Positions 21,449-33,989 of a stretch of 64,000 nt of DNA are shown here, in pieces (the stretch's first letter is position 1; every line of letters begins with the position of its first letter). The notes below the pieces were generated by a model. That model searched no databases and was not told where the DNA came from. It saw only the letters and a program-made list of their open reading frames with translations. A program made the translations under genes and the position numbers. This DNA is from Talpa occidentalis (lineage: Eukaryota; Chordata; Mammalia; Eulipotyphla; Talpidae): contig NW_023601212.1 in NCBI RefSeq assembly GCF_014898055.3, positions 36,692,329-36,756,328 of the forward strand, in the 5' to 3' direction.

Positions 21449-21836
21449 CTCCTTGTAGGGACAGACAGCAGGAAGACACAGAGCAGATTCGGGTAAAGCA
21501 GGAGTCCTAGAGCCCTTGGTGGCTTTCTCAGACTTTTATTGAGCTTTACATGTGGTGTGGCAAACAGGTACATGGCAGGCAGGGGTGCCAGGGGGCCAGG
21601 AGGCCAGCAGGCCTCTAGGCCCCCAGCAAGTCTTCACTCTGGGCTTCTCTCTCTTCTCTCTCCTGCCTCTTCCCCTGCTTCTGCTTCTCTTGGTGACTAT
21701 CTCAATACTCCTCCCATGGCCCACAGAAGTAAACAAGTCAGTTTACAACAATGTAACAACTGCAGTGCCCCATCTGGCGGGCAATCCTAATGGTGGGAGG
21801 GCAGAAAAGCCTGAAAACCATGTACCCTACACTTCT
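21449..21836 (-). mobile_element. Solo LTR, about 378 bp
   Basis: The element at 21454-21831 has mirror ends TGTAGGG...CCCTACA. On the minus strand AATAAA lies at about 21535-21540, followed by an R/U5-like segment. An imperfect 5-bp duplication (ctcct / cttct) flanks it at 21449-21453 and 21832-21836. It belongs to the same family as the plus-strand copy at 27579. No internal ERV sequence is attached, so it is a solo LTR by recombination. Frames on both strands are artefacts. Confidence 0.78.
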
Positions 21837-22033
21837 ACTGACTGATTTTGTGTGCTTATTAGGGTTGATTTTACTATTTGCTAATATTTCTATAAGCCTT
21901 ATCAGTTGAAATTCAACACTTGGTTGAAAGCACATTTATCTAAAGAGAATTTGCCTTTGTCTCACCCTGTGGTCACTGTTAAACTAAACCTTGAATTGCA
22001 TCAATTAATACAGACTTAGACTCAGGACATCAT

Positions 22034-22093
22034 CACCATCTTGGTGACAGATATGAGTGTCACCAAGACACCATCTTGGTGACAGATATGAGT
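22034..22093. repeat. Tandem duplication with hairpin
   Basis: A 25-bp unit beginning caccatcttggtgacagat occurs at 22034-22058 and 22069-22093 (period 35). Within it, cttggtgac (22040-22048) and gtcaccaag (22059-22067) form a perfect 9-bp inverted repeat. Confidence 0.85.
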
Positions 22094-22099
22094 CTCAAA

Positions 22100-23680
22100 G
22101 GGAATAATAAGAATATTTACCTCTTATCTGTACACTTAGTTGTAGTCCTTTAGAGTTTCAGCATTAGGGAGGTTGGGTGGTATTATTTTAGACTTGCCTT
22201 TATTTTGTCTCCTGCTCCCTATGCCCTACATGGCCATCATACCTGGATCTCAAGGTTATCAGGTTTGGCAGCAGGTGTCACCAAGATGGAAGCTGAGGTC
22301 ATACTAGCTTACCTCTGGAGCCCCATGCTTACTCCCCTGGAGTCTGAGGAGACCTTGCCATCTTACTGTATCACCGATGCACATATTAAATATTATTTTT
22401 CATTGTCAATGGATCTATTGTTTAGCCTACTAGACTGTGATAGATTAGAAACTGACATCTAGGAATCTTAAATACAACAGGCTCATGTCAGATGCATTTT
22501 CTAAGCTTCTCCACCTCCCAAAATCAGTATCTAGTTTGGAAGGCAGAAGTCCAAAATCAGTCTGTTGGCATGATAGTTTCCTTCTAGAAGTACTGAGGAA
22601 GATGTTCCACTGTCTCTCCGTATCTACTGGCAATTCTGGGCATTCCAACACCCCTCCTCAAAAATATCTTAAAACTCTTGAGATGCTCACAGCCTCGTGA
22701 CTGTCATGGCTAAAGTCCCCTTCCTACTAGGGGAGTCAGTGTTATCCCAGCATCTTGCTTGTCCTGGTTTTATTACCATCACATTGGACCAACATATAAA
22801 AATCAAACTTTTGCTCAATTTCTATTTTTTAAAAAAGACCTACTCATAATGGCTTTCCATGAAACAGACTGTACAAAACATTGGGATTGACTGGTAACAA
22901 AGCAAAGATCAACATCTCAGCAACATAAACAAGTACCTAGAGCACCATCAGCTACTTTGCTGCTGGAGATTGCACTTGCTGTTTCACATGACATAGTTCC
23001 TGATTGCATTGTTTCTCTATTTCTCCATTCCTAACTTATATACTTGTTTCCTATAAATCTAGAAACCCCATTCATTACGCATGCAGAGGCTTATCAGTGA
23101 GATACAGGCTTATCAGTAAGAACCTGCATCTCTTTGATTGAAGGCTTCTTACAGGTATCAGAACCTGCTCCACCCAAGTGCCCACATCTGTTAGGCAAGA
23201 AGTGTCCGCTCCTAGACAGTCTTCAACCAACAACCGACAGGTGTCCATGTAGGGATAACATGACCCTCCGCCCCTGAACACAGCCTCTCTAAAACCTCCC
23301 CGCAAGTTTAACCTCCAACTGATTATACCCAGGTTAACAGTTTCCTTCCTTCTCATCCCTTCCCCTTGTCCATGTTTTAAATAAGCTACTTGCTCTCAAT
23401 GCTTTATTTCAGAGTCTGCTTCTAAGAACCCTCCAAAAAAAAGCCTTTCTAAAATGATTGACTTATTATTTGGGGTTAAGGGTGTTAAATGAACAATGAC
23501 GTTGAAGGTGTCAAGTAACCAAGCTTGGTGGGTTTATCTTGCGCTCACCAAGATGGGATTCTGTGTAGTGTGTCACTACTTACATGCTGGGCATTACAGT
23601 CTGGAAGAGAAACAAACATAACATTACTAAGAATATACTCAGATTGTGCTTTGAGAAAGTCTTTTAATCCCAAAATAAGT
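22100..23680. other. Mostly unique sequence
   Basis: No gene recognised. Around 23380-23440 the text 'gctttatttcagagtctgcttctaagaaccc' has the flavour of an old LTR 3' end, but I could not delimit an element. Confidence 0.4.
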
Positions 23681-23682
23681 TT

Positions 23683-24003
23683 AAGAGTCAGTGGTTCCGG
23701 GCCTCCCCAGTGGCGCAGCGGTTGAGCGCTGGGTTGCGAAGCTGCCCGCAGTCTCTGTGACGCCGGTTCGATCCCCGGCTGCTCCCCGGCCACCTGAGGA
23801 GGGTCCCGCATGGCGCGCAGACCTCTCCTGCCGCCCGCTGCTCCCCTCAGCAGTGTACTTCGGTCCTTCTGCCTGTTCTGCTCTCCGCTCTGGCTTTGGT
23901 GAATTCTCTCACCCTCCCGCGCTTCTGACTGTACCCAGTGCTTGCATAAATAAATAAATAAATCTTTAAAAAAAAAAAAAAAAAAAAAAGAGTCAGTGGT
24001 TCC
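23683..24003 (+). mobile_element. tRNA-derived SINE, young copy, with 16-bp TSD
   Basis: The body starts at 23699 (gggcctccccagtggcgcag). It has a B-box-like ggttcgatcccc near 23764 and a tail of three to four ATAA units, TCTTT and poly-A to 23987. The perfect TSD aagagtcagtggttcc is at 23683-23698 and 23988-24003. AATAAA followed by TCTTT is the hallmark of T+ class SINEs, which carry their own polyadenylation signal and pol III terminator. Confidence 0.94.
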
Positions 24004-24266
24004 TCTTTCCTCTGAGTAGGATACTTTAGGAAAATTAATCAGCATCTACTATGTATACAATATGATGTCAGTTCCAGGAGATAGAGAGATGGAAAAAATA
24101 AAACATAAAAGAAACATAATAGGTACCCCCAGAGTGGTTCATTCCAGTGCAATAGAGTTTAAGCAGAGATTAAGGATTCCAGATGGATACCTAGGTGCTA
24201 TGGTAGTGGTGTGCGGTGCTGGTGAGATCTTGTCTCACGCCATGAAAACTGGGGACACAAACCATC

Positions 24267-24828
24267 AAGAGTGAGTTTTACTGGACCTACTAAACATAGA
24301 GCTTCCATATGATCCAGCAATTCCACTCCTAGGTATCTACCCAAAGGACACAGAAACATCAATTCCAAAGAACACCTGCACCCCTATGTTTATAGCAGCA
24401 CTGTTTACAATAGCTAAGCTTTGGAAACAACCCAAATGCCCAAAAATAGATGACTGGATCAAGAAGATGTGGTACATATACACCATGGAATATTACTCAG
24501 CATTCAAAAAAGATAAGCACATGCAATTTGCAGCAACATGGATGGCGCTGGAAGGGATCATGCTCAGCGAAATAAGCCAGAAAGAAAAAGAAAAATACCG
24601 GATGGTCTCACTCATAGCAGGAATCTAGAAAACTTAAATAAGGGACCAGGAAAATGAACAACTATAAGAAAGTGAAAATCAGAATCAACAAAAAACTATG
24701 AAACAGAGACACTTTTGGGGGGGTGGGGGGCGGGATGGGAGGGATTGGGATCAGAAAGGGGGGGTTGCAATTGTATGGGGAATATAAAAATAAAATTTAT
24801 TATTTAAAAAAAAAAAGAGTGAGTTTTA
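24267..24828 (+). mobile_element. 5'-truncated L1 (about 535 bp), with 14-bp TSD
   Basis: It holds the last part of ORF2 (the frame ending ...MVSLIAGI at about 24628), then the 3' UTR with a G-rich tract (about 24717-24770) and a poly-A tail. The perfect TSD aagagtgagtttta is at 24267-24280 and 24815-24828. The 80-codon frame 24386-24628 is this ORF2 remnant. It is the same subfamily as the 6.8-13.3 kb L1. Confidence 0.95.
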
Positions 24829-24829
24829 G

Positions 24830-27570
24830 AAAGTTTATTCAGCAGTAGCAAAGCAGAAAAGCTCCTGCAATGATAGGGAGGGTTCACTGAGCTGGTATCC
24901 CTGAAATACTCATGTCTACGGTATTTTACGCCAGATACAGTTCGCTAAGAGGCCTCTATCTACTGACTACAGCACAGGGAAGGAGCTGCACACATGCAGC
25001 TAGAAGTGCAGGAAGTGTGATAGAGATTAACAAAAACACAGGGTCATCACCTCCTCTTTTGTTATCAACCATTTTAGGCTGTCTCCTGTATTGGGCCTGT
25101 AATTTTCCATGATATTTTCACTCTCCGTATGGCCTCTACCCTGCCTGTCTAATCAGAATCTGTCTCTGTAGCAAGGTGTTTGGTTTTGCATTAAATGAGT
25201 ATTTACCAATGGCTCGGTGGATGAATGGAAAAGAAAATGAAGATCTTCTAAGGGAAGGCTGACTTTTCTGGCGTCTCAGTCACTTCTGAAATAGTCCTGG
25301 AAAACTTGTGTCAGTACTTTTTGTAGATAGAAGTCTTTGTAGATTATGGCATCTTCACCAAGGGTGTTTTAGAATGTTAGAACCAGAAGTGATTTAGAAA
25401 GCATGTAATTCACTTAGTGAAAATGGAGACTATCCCAAGATCATTGAATAAAAACGTCCAGATTCATATCCCATTACCTTCCACTCATCTCTCCCCCTAC
25501 ATACCACCATCACCAAGCCCAGATACACATCGTCAAATCCCTACATGCAAACAAGAGGAAAACACTTATTTAATTTCTTCATGAAAAGCTAATATAAATG
25601 AACCATTAAATTATGAGAACAATGTGTATGATACAACAAAATTAATTTGGAGAAGCAGCCCAGATTGTTCACAAACTTCCCAGATTACTCTTTCAGGAGC
25701 ACAACTGCGAAGTTGCCTTTATATTGGGTGAGACACTGATTTATACCTTCAGTTTTCCCAGGGAATTTACCACTTATCTATTTTTCAAGAAATTTCCCAT
25801 CATAAAATCTCTAAGAGAAAAACAATTCTAGAGTTTTCTTTTGCAGTTAATTTAAAAGAGAACATAGTACAACTTTTAAATTAAAAGCGTAGCATCTGAA
25901 AGTGCAGGGGCTAAGATTACACTCCTCTGGGAGGGAAGTTCTTTCCAGCTTTGCAAAATGAGAAATAATTTTATTACCAGAACCTTGTGAAAGTGTACAC
26001 TGACAGTAACATGAGATGTTTTTAATATAGATTCTCATCTACTTATCTGGCTTTTGCTTTAAAAATGTGATGGGACATTGACTTGAAGTGCAGGCAGAAA
26101 TATGAGTCATAAATAAGATTTGACAAGCCTTCAAATATGGATGGAGAGAAGGGAGCGGCTTGTTTCACCATTCACTGGTGAAGCAAGATGACAAGAGTTA
26201 GATCTTTTGGAGATGACCAAGAGTTGATATCACTCAAGTCTAGAAAAGATAGCACTTTTCAGAAGGTTTACAATATGTATCCAAATGGAAAGGAAGCGAC
26301 CAACCTGACAAGCTCTAAATGACAAATGGATGGGTGAGCCCATCAATAGAGAAGTCTGGGGTTAATTTACTAATAAAATAACAGATTTTGGCAGCGAGGA
26401 GAGAGCATTTATTTGTCTACAAGCAATTTCAGATGATAGCTTAAAAGGTTTTGCTTGAAAGTTTGAAGTGATAGAGGTGTAATAAATCACATTTTCAAAA
26501 ATCAGAATTATTTTGAGGAAGCAAGTGTCAAATCCTGAATTTGAAAGTTCATGCTACTGGGTGGAGCTCAATGGAGAACACAGGTAGCCAGAACATTAGG
26601 ATCAGACCTGTTGATGCTTTTATTCCCAGTAAACTGTGCCTGGAATGAAATTAAACAATAAACCTCCTGCCGAATCAGCTTATTAGTCACCTAGTCACCA
26701 CTTGCCAGACTCTGTACTGGACTGAATATACAAACACATACATTCTGGTAGAGACATTGAAGAAAACTCCTGCATTGAACAGTGAAAACATGCAGTACAC
26801 TACTATGATAGGTGCACCTAGGAAAGGTGTTAGCAAAAGAATGAAATGAATATGTGAATCACAGTGTGGAAAATGCATCCAGATGTCAAAGGTCAGGAAA
26901 CAGCTAAGTCATGAGTTAAATGTGGGCTCAGTCTTCTACATCTTAAGTCATCTTCCCACCCTCCCCTACCCCCAACAGGAGCCCCTACCTCACACATGGC
27001 AGGGTACCACATATTCAAAGATGATGGTTTCAAGAGGACCCAAGTTCCTCTCTCCCAGGACTAAAAGGCCACATTGGCAGGGTACTAGACCACACCTGCT
27101 TGTGCCTACAGACGCGAGGTGACAACCTCAGCTTGCCCAGCTTCCGTTTTCCTCCCATAGAAGAAGATTTGAGAGATCTTAAGTGTCTCTCAATACTTTC
27201 CTAACTCATCAAGGTTTTCAATTTGATTTTTAGGCATTTCCAAGCACAAAGCATTAGATTGCAAGAACTTTGAAGGCCACAGTCAACTTTCATTTATATT
27301 CTGATGAGAATGTTCTTTGTACTTTTATTTATCCTCCTAACAATGTCATTAACAATGTTCTGATGCCCTAGGCATCTTAATTCCTAATGGTTATTCTCTC
27401 TGTGCATCCAATTCCTGTCCATCTGTTCACAGCTTTGTCAGGGCACATATCACCTGTAGTATTTACATGCCCCTAGAGAATGACCTCCTTAAAACATAGC
27501 ACTAAATTCCAGTTTAATACTGATCTCAGTAACTTTAACCCTTCCTATGATTATGAATCTAAGAATTACT
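24830..27570. other. Unique sequence, nothing recognised
   Basis: No supported repeat, RNA or coding feature. A few purine-rich or AT-rich patches only. Confidence 0.5.
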
Positions 27571-27578
27571 TAATGCAT

Positions 27579-27970
27579 TGCAGGTAAAGTATCAGGCTTT
27601 TCTGCCCTCCTGCCATTGGGATTGATGACGGATCCCTGCGGTCCTGAATGCATGCCTGATGGCGGGCACCTGGAGTAGGGTGTGGGCATATGCAGATGGG
27701 ATACACGTGGGCAAAGACTGGGTTTATAACGGCAGTGTCACGGGGACACCAGCAGAGGGAAAGGAGCAGAGAAGCAAAGGCCACGAGAGAAAGCTGGAAA
27801 GCCCAGAGAGACTGAAGACTTGCTGGGGGCTGGGAGGCCTGCCAGGCATGTACCTGGTAAAATCCCAATAAAACCCTGAAAAAGCCACTGAGGGCCCCAG
27901 GACTCTCTCCTCCTTTACCCTGTCTCCTCCGATCACAAAGATCTTGCTCAGTGCCCATCCTGCCTCTACA
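27579..27970 (+). mobile_element. LTR, same family as 21454-21831
   Basis: It shares ordered blocks with the reverse complement of the 21454 LTR: 'caggcttttctgccctcc', 'gacttgctggggg', 'catgtacctg', 'aataaaa' and 'aaagccac..agggc'. It begins TGCAGG and ends ctctaca. The ends are degraded and no convincing TSD is seen, so it is older or partly eroded. The 148-codon minus-strand frame across it is not a gene. Confidence 0.65.
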
Positions 27971-27979
27971 TACATGCAA

Positions 27980-29485
27980 TAAGTAAATGGAAAAAGCCTT
28001 GTTATCACCCACAGCCCCTAAGTTAGTGATGATGCAAGTTCATGAGGTTTGTAACAGATTATATTTTGTTCAAGACCTTCCGGAATCACGTAAAGGCATT
28101 AGAAAGCTATTTGGAGTAAGGTAGGGCAAGGACCTGCTAGGGTGTGGAGAATTGAGTCTTTCCTGCTGTAGATTGAGACCAAAGTCTTTGTCTGAATTAT
28201 CTTTAGATAGTAGTGCTTAGAGTTTTAAATTTATACTGCTTTTTAACTCCTGAACTACAGCTATGTCAGAGCAGATTTTTAATCTGGAATTCCCTTTCTG
28301 TTTCAAGATATACTAGAAGAAAGCAATGACTTTGGCTCACACAGGATTATTACTGTCATCAAACTTTTATTGAGAACTTAGTTAAGTCAAACCTCTGCTA
28401 GAGGCCACAGGAAACAGCTTGTGGAAATGTGAGTCTTGGTATCAAGGGGGCCTCATGCCGTGAGAAAGGAGTTCGTAGACTGAATATAAATCCATCTGCA
28501 TCAAGTAGAACAAGGAATTCAGCACAATGGCTACAGTCCCTAGTTCCCCCATCCCGTATTTCTGAAAAACAGCTATGCACATTTCAGGACAAAGTGACTC
28601 AAGCCCTCTTAGCTTATCTCACATAAGGAGCCACTAGTAAAACTTAGCCTACCTTAGCTAACAGAAGGTTAAGGCTCAGATGCTTTCGATAAACACAATT
28701 GGCCAAGACTCATCCCAACCTAATCCCTGCCCCTTTTGTTAGACAAACGTGGTCAAAACACATTCAGGATCCCATCTGGAAGCCCCTGCCCCCTCAAACT
28801 AAGCAAGTATTGAGACCCAAGGTGCCATTCTCCTCAGAATCTGTTAGTGGGCCAAAAGAGGGGTACTCCGGAACCCCCCAAACTGCCCTGCACTCACACT
28901 CAAGTGTGTACTATCATCTACAAAAATCTTCATGTCTAACTTACCTATACTGACTCCCTCATGAATTCTTTCCTGTGTGGAGGTGAAGAACCTTGGGGTC
29001 CCTCAGCAACCCAGGGTCCTAACACTTTTACCAACTCACAGTATGTGCCAAGAAAAAAATGGGAGATTTTCCCCAGGTTTTACATGACCGTTGGGGGTGG
29101 GTCCAGGCTGAGGCATCCCTGATAAACCAGGAGGTACTTTCCAAGCCCCTCAGGTGAGTGGTGACCACAGGAAGAGGCCAGGGCCACCACGAAGCAGTGG
29201 ACTAATGACACAGCCTCCAGCTGAAGCCCGCATGCCGTTCATTGTGTGCAGTAGTGTTAATCTCTCCTACTGGGTTCAATCAGTAGTAAAGTTCTAATCA
29301 ATAAATGTCTCTCAGGTATTGTTTTGGGACGAAGTCACTTCATGTATAGCAGACAATAAGTACTCATAAGGTTCTCTGAAGAACTCTGCATGCCTGTAAG
29401 TTATACCTCAAGCTGCTGCCTTTGTCCCTTCAAGCCATAACTGATCACAGACACCCATCCTCAGGGAGACACTAGGAGGAGAGTG
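27980..29485. other. Unique sequence, nothing recognised
   Basis: No supported feature. Several 60-85 codon frames lack any signature. Confidence 0.5.
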
Positions 29486-29489
29486 GGAA

Positions 29490-29990
29490 TGGGACATATC
29501 CCTGCAGGGCACCTCTACCCTTCTAGGCTAATAGGTGAGACCCTGGTAATAAAAGGCAAATGAATAAGAGAAAAACAAGCAGGTTTATTAACACATTACC
29601 TTGTGTATGCATGGGAGGTACCCAGGAAATAAGGAGTAACTCCCAAGTGGCTTAGAATTCAGGATTAAGAGAGAAGGGGGAGGAAGCTGTAGGTTTCTTA
29701 GGGGAGAGTAAGTAGTTTTTAGGAAAGCTGACAGGGTCTGTAGAAAACTACATGGAGATTATACTAGTTTGTCTAGTTGTGATCTAGTCTGCTCTGTCAA
29801 TAGTCAGTCTTTCCTGGTTGATAAAACTCCAGGAAAGGGAATATATGACATCTGAGTACTTTTGGAGCATCTGTTTTGAGGCAGATGGACAAGTTCAGAG
29901 AAAGGATCTCTCTTCATAAGATTTTTTCAATGCCCACAGCTCAAAATAATCTACTAAAGCAGTGTATATAGGGGAGGGCACACCCTGAAC
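29490..29990. repeat. Possible old LTR-like dispersed repeat
   Basis: The segment 'ggtaataaaaggcaaatgaataag-gaaaaacaagcaggtttattaaca' and the following gaggtacccaggaaataaggagtaact stretch have the layout of an old mammalian LTR. They loosely resemble 33990-34700 and 57950-58260. Family not identified. Confidence 0.35.
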
Positions 29991-30059
29991 CCCGATAGTC
30001 ATATTTTGGGTGGCTTATTCTGTCTCTCATGGTCAAACATTCTGACTTTAGGCATAGAC

Positions 30060-30225
30060 AAGTAAGTGCCCCTAGGCAAGTTATTTAAGAGAACTTATCT
30101 ATTTCTACCTCTTCAAAGTAAGGGTGATATCAGGGCTTATTTCATAGAATGTCTATAAGGATTCAGTTTGCAGAATTGTGTGACATGCTTAATGCAATGT
30201 TTGGCATGTATTTTTCTCAATAATT
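30060..30225 (+). mobile_element. MIR SINE
   Basis: Forward MIR-like text: 'ctaggcaagttatttaagagaacttatct...acctcttcaaagtaagggtgat' then 'gcttatttcatagaatgtctataaggattcagt' and 'atgcttaatgcaatgtttggcatgta'. These correspond in order to the MIR core and its 3' part. Confidence 0.7.
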
Positions 30226-30893
30226 TATTGTTTTATTTTTATAACCTAGATGGCTATACAACTTGCAGTTGAACAGGAAAGTAGCTGAGAAAGGAGGTAG
30301 ATGGTAAAAAAATGTTATTGCTGATATGCATTTCAGCTCTGGCTGTATTTAATTTTCTTTTCTGGCTCATTATCAAGACTTTGGTAAGCTTAGAAAATCT
30401 ATACAAGAAGTTCCACTGTTCCCCTCCAATCTAAGAAATGTATAAATTAAGAAACCATTTAATATCCAACAGCATCTTTGGGATGAAAAGAATTGGAGTT
30501 TTCTTGTCATGATGTTGTATCTGTCACCTTGTAGCTTCTACTGCCATAGCTCAGTTCTCCCTACCTCGGCATTTTTATTAATGTTTCATCAGGACACCAT
30601 TTTTTATTTATGTATGTGACATTTAATTTTTTAAGAGGTAAATGCAATCTGATAGGACTTTTTTTTTCAAGTAGAACCCATCTTTAATTTTATAAAAGAC
30701 ATCATTTATCTAACTCATTCATTTTGTGTAGGAATAATTGAGATACACAGAAATTGTCACTTGGCCAGTGTCATGCTATGCTCAAGACATGTGGGTTGAA
30801 TGAATGAATAAATGCTGAAATGAAATTCCTATTATCTGCCTTTGCCACCAGTCTTCTTCCTGCTACTTTAGCAGCACATGAGTAAGTTAAAAT

Positions 30894-30907
30894 TATTTGC
30901 AGACAAT

Positions 30908-30941
<34 letters not shown>

Positions 30942-31225
30942 TTTATTTATTTATTTATTTATACAAGCACTGGGTACAGTCAGAAGTGCGGGAGGGTGAG
31001 AGAATTCACCAGAGCCAGAGCGGGAGCAGAGCAGGCAGAAGGACCGAAGTACACTGCTGAGGGGAGCAGCGGGCGGCAGGAGAGGTCTGCGCGCCGTGTG
31101 GGACCCTCCTCCGGTGGCCAGGGAGCAGCCGGGGATCGAACCGGCACTGCAGAGGCTGCGGGCAGCTTCGCAACCCAGCGCTCAACTGCTGCGCCACCGG
31201 GGAGGCCCTATTTGCAGACAATCTT
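30894..31225 (-). mobile_element. tRNA-derived SINE, young copy, with 17-bp TSD
   Basis: Reverse-strand SINE at 30911-31208: a T-run and aaagatttatttatttattt tail on the left, a conserved CpG-rich body, and a ccggggaggccc end on the right. The perfect TSD tatttgcagacaatctt is at 30894-30910 and 31209-31225. It is one of the best preserved copies here. Confidence 0.95.
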
Positions 31226-31229
31226 TAAG

Positions 31230-33350
31230 GGTGAATAACTTTAACTTTGATAGGTGACAAATATACATTAAAAGAACAAGTGAAGCCCTAGATAGCAGCC
31301 CTCTGGGGGTACTTGGGAAGACTCATTTAGTTGCTTTATTCAAGACTCTGAGTTATGTATGTTATCTGTAGTTAACCCTACTTTCTCAAGAGTCTTTAAA
31401 AAAATGGAAGACCTTCTTTGAATTGTATTCTAGAGGCTCATGAAAGTGTTTGAAGCTGTCTTTTATCTTAAAGCAAGTTTTTTTTTTGTTTTGTTTTTGC
31501 TTTAAAACAAACTTTAAAAAAAAAGAAAACTTTTGTTCCTATGCTAGAGTGTAATGACCATCATGATGGGGCTGACCTCACTATTCTAGCCCCTAATTTC
31601 TCAGCATGCTCCTAGTGCCTTCCCTGTCCCATCACTAGCATTGCAAACCCAGTACCAAGTGGAAAGCTTTTCTGGTAACGCAGCAGCATCTGTCTGTACA
31701 GCTGATGGAATCTGTAGAAATCTAAGGATGTTGTTTGCACCCAAATACAGGAACGGTAGTGATCATTTTAATCAGCAATTATAATTAGTTTTAGATCTTG
31801 AGCATAGGAAGAAAGAAACCTGCAGACAATTATGCCTCCTGTGGCTGCTCAGTGAAGCACTGATTTAGAATTTCTACATCCTTTTATAATTGATGGTGCA
31901 AAGTTATAGCTGTTGTGTTCTGTGTGGGAAATACCCTGCCTGCAGTTGCCACAAGGTTGCTTACTATGGTGGTGCCTGACTAGTGTCATTGAATTACTAA
32001 AATGAAAGTGTCAATGCTATCACAACCTGGGGACTCACTGTACAGTCCTACAGAAAGCCAGGCAAAGGCAGAAGCCACAAATCACTGGACCTGTAGCCTT
32101 GGTCTTTATTTTGCCTGGGCCCCTAGTCTCCTGCCAGTATCCCGTGTTTCAGATATATGTTCCTAATTGTCTCCTGAGTTGGTTATTTCCCAAAGATCAC
32201 ATAAAAAATATAGATGCCTTCTCCCTCCCAGCCACTTTACCCAGTAGAATTGTATCCAAGATTAAGCTCACTTCTCAAACTCTGTCTTCTTCATTACTGT
32301 ATTTAATGAGAAGCTACACCATCTACCCCAGCTCTTCTCCTCCTCATCACCTTCATTTATTTCAAGTTTACTAAGTTCTACATTCTGAGCGTCTCGTGTC
32401 TTCATCTCCTGTCATCTCATTGCCATGAACAAGAATTCCCATGTACCAACTTTCTCCTGAATCAGAACTATTTAATATTTTTTCTACCTTCCCCTATTTC
32501 ATCTGAAAGATTCACATGGCCAATTTTTTAAATGTTTGCTACACACATAATGTGTTTTTCTAGTTCAACCAAGAAAACCTAGGGTGGGGGCACCCTTGAA
32601 GTTACCACACAACTTCATGGGATCAAGAACGAGGAGGGTGAACATTACTGTTACCTTACTATTGTAGGAAATCCTCACCCAGGAAGGTAGTGTTGTAAAT
32701 AATGTTATTTTTCTAAGAAACTTCCTGAAAATCCATTTCGCTGAACAACAGATGTTCAACTAGCCCTCCTTTCCAGACAATAGACTACTAATAGCCCTTC
32801 CAGTATCACAAAAATTACATTTAGTGTTTGTCCTGGTTCTTGGCACAGACGTTCTAAAACCCTTGGAATGTCCTGAGTGATAAGAGCATCCATCTTCTAT
32901 TATTTATGAGTCCCTTCAGCTGTACCTGAGTTTATGATAATGTGGTGGTGGGGATCCCTAAATAACTTCAGGATGGAGAGGGGTTGCCAGAGGAGCAAGT
33001 TACATAATTAGACGGTTGGATTTTTAGCCTTACTTTCACATACCTATAGAGGGAATAGGGAATAGAAATTAAGTTTAACTTCATGCTATGATTTATTCAA
33101 TATTGCCTGCACAATGAAATTTTGCCAGCAACAATAAAGTTAAGAGAACATCCTGACTAGTGAGTACATTATGATGTTTGGGAAGGTAAAGTATCCAGAT
33201 AATACTGAGCTATAGGGTTCCCTGCTCAATATACATAATACCAATATTATGACACTGGCTTTTTGAAATAAGAATGTATTTGCTATTCAACTGGCAAGAA
33301 AACAGGAGTGAAAACTAAAATCTATCTTCCTACCCAGGAAAGGATGGGAT
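31230..33350. other. Mostly unique sequence
   Basis: No gene recognised. Part of 32090-32400 (pyrimidine-rich, with Cys/Ser-rich frames) may be a degraded L2, but the match is too weak to call. Confidence 0.4.
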
Positions 33351-33359
33351 TTTTATCAA

Positions 33360-33700
33360 TATTGACGGCACCAGATTGAGAACAGAGGAGTTTTTTATTT
33401 GGCTAAGAAGTGGAACAAGGGCAAAGGTGTGTAGACTGGGCTGAAGTTCATTGGATAGTTGCAGATTGGCCCCTAGGCTGACAGGTCCTTTTGAAATGAC
33501 CAGATCTTCCTGGCAGAAGGAGATCCCACTACTGACTGTGGTCCTGCTTGTTCCTTTTACTTTCTTTTTGGTTCCATGATAATGTTCTCTCAGTTCTTAC
33601 TGGATGATTCATAGACAGGTCACATTCTGCTGCTTCTGGGAAAGTTGAAAATAAATTCAAAAGATAGTTAATCATGCCCATCTGTTTCTGCTAAGGTGGA
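33360..33700. repeat. Old dispersed repeat, paralogue of 36640-36990
   Basis: A block with 'tttatttggctaagaagtggaacaagggcaaaggtgtgtag' resembles 'gaattcctttggctagggagtggaatggaggcacagggatgc' near 36690. The two copies continue into further loosely similar text. Family unknown; possibly ERV-internal or LTR. Confidence 0.35.
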
Positions 33701-33989
33701 CAAAACAGAGTTTCATACAGAGGGCTTTCCCCTCATGAGTCATTGTAGTGAATGATCTAACTTGAGGGGCAATTGGGGGGAACGCCCAAATCTGTAGTAG
33801 TCAGCAGCACAAGTAGTTTAGGATACTGAAACTGCAACTTGTGTATGGAGTGGGGGAAATCTTGTGCTCTTAATTGGTGGAATCCACACTAACTCCAGGT
33901 AGTGTCAGAACTTTAATGGGTCCTAGGGCACAGGTAGCATCAAAAGAATTGTTGAAATGCAGCTCTCTTCCCAGGGAATAGATTGCTCA

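Noticed and set aside
23545..24045. 166-codon minus-strand open frame, with similar frames at 967-1317 and 15451-15762
   Set aside because: All read through the antisense of the same SINE, which explains their shared peptide text. It is not a protein family.
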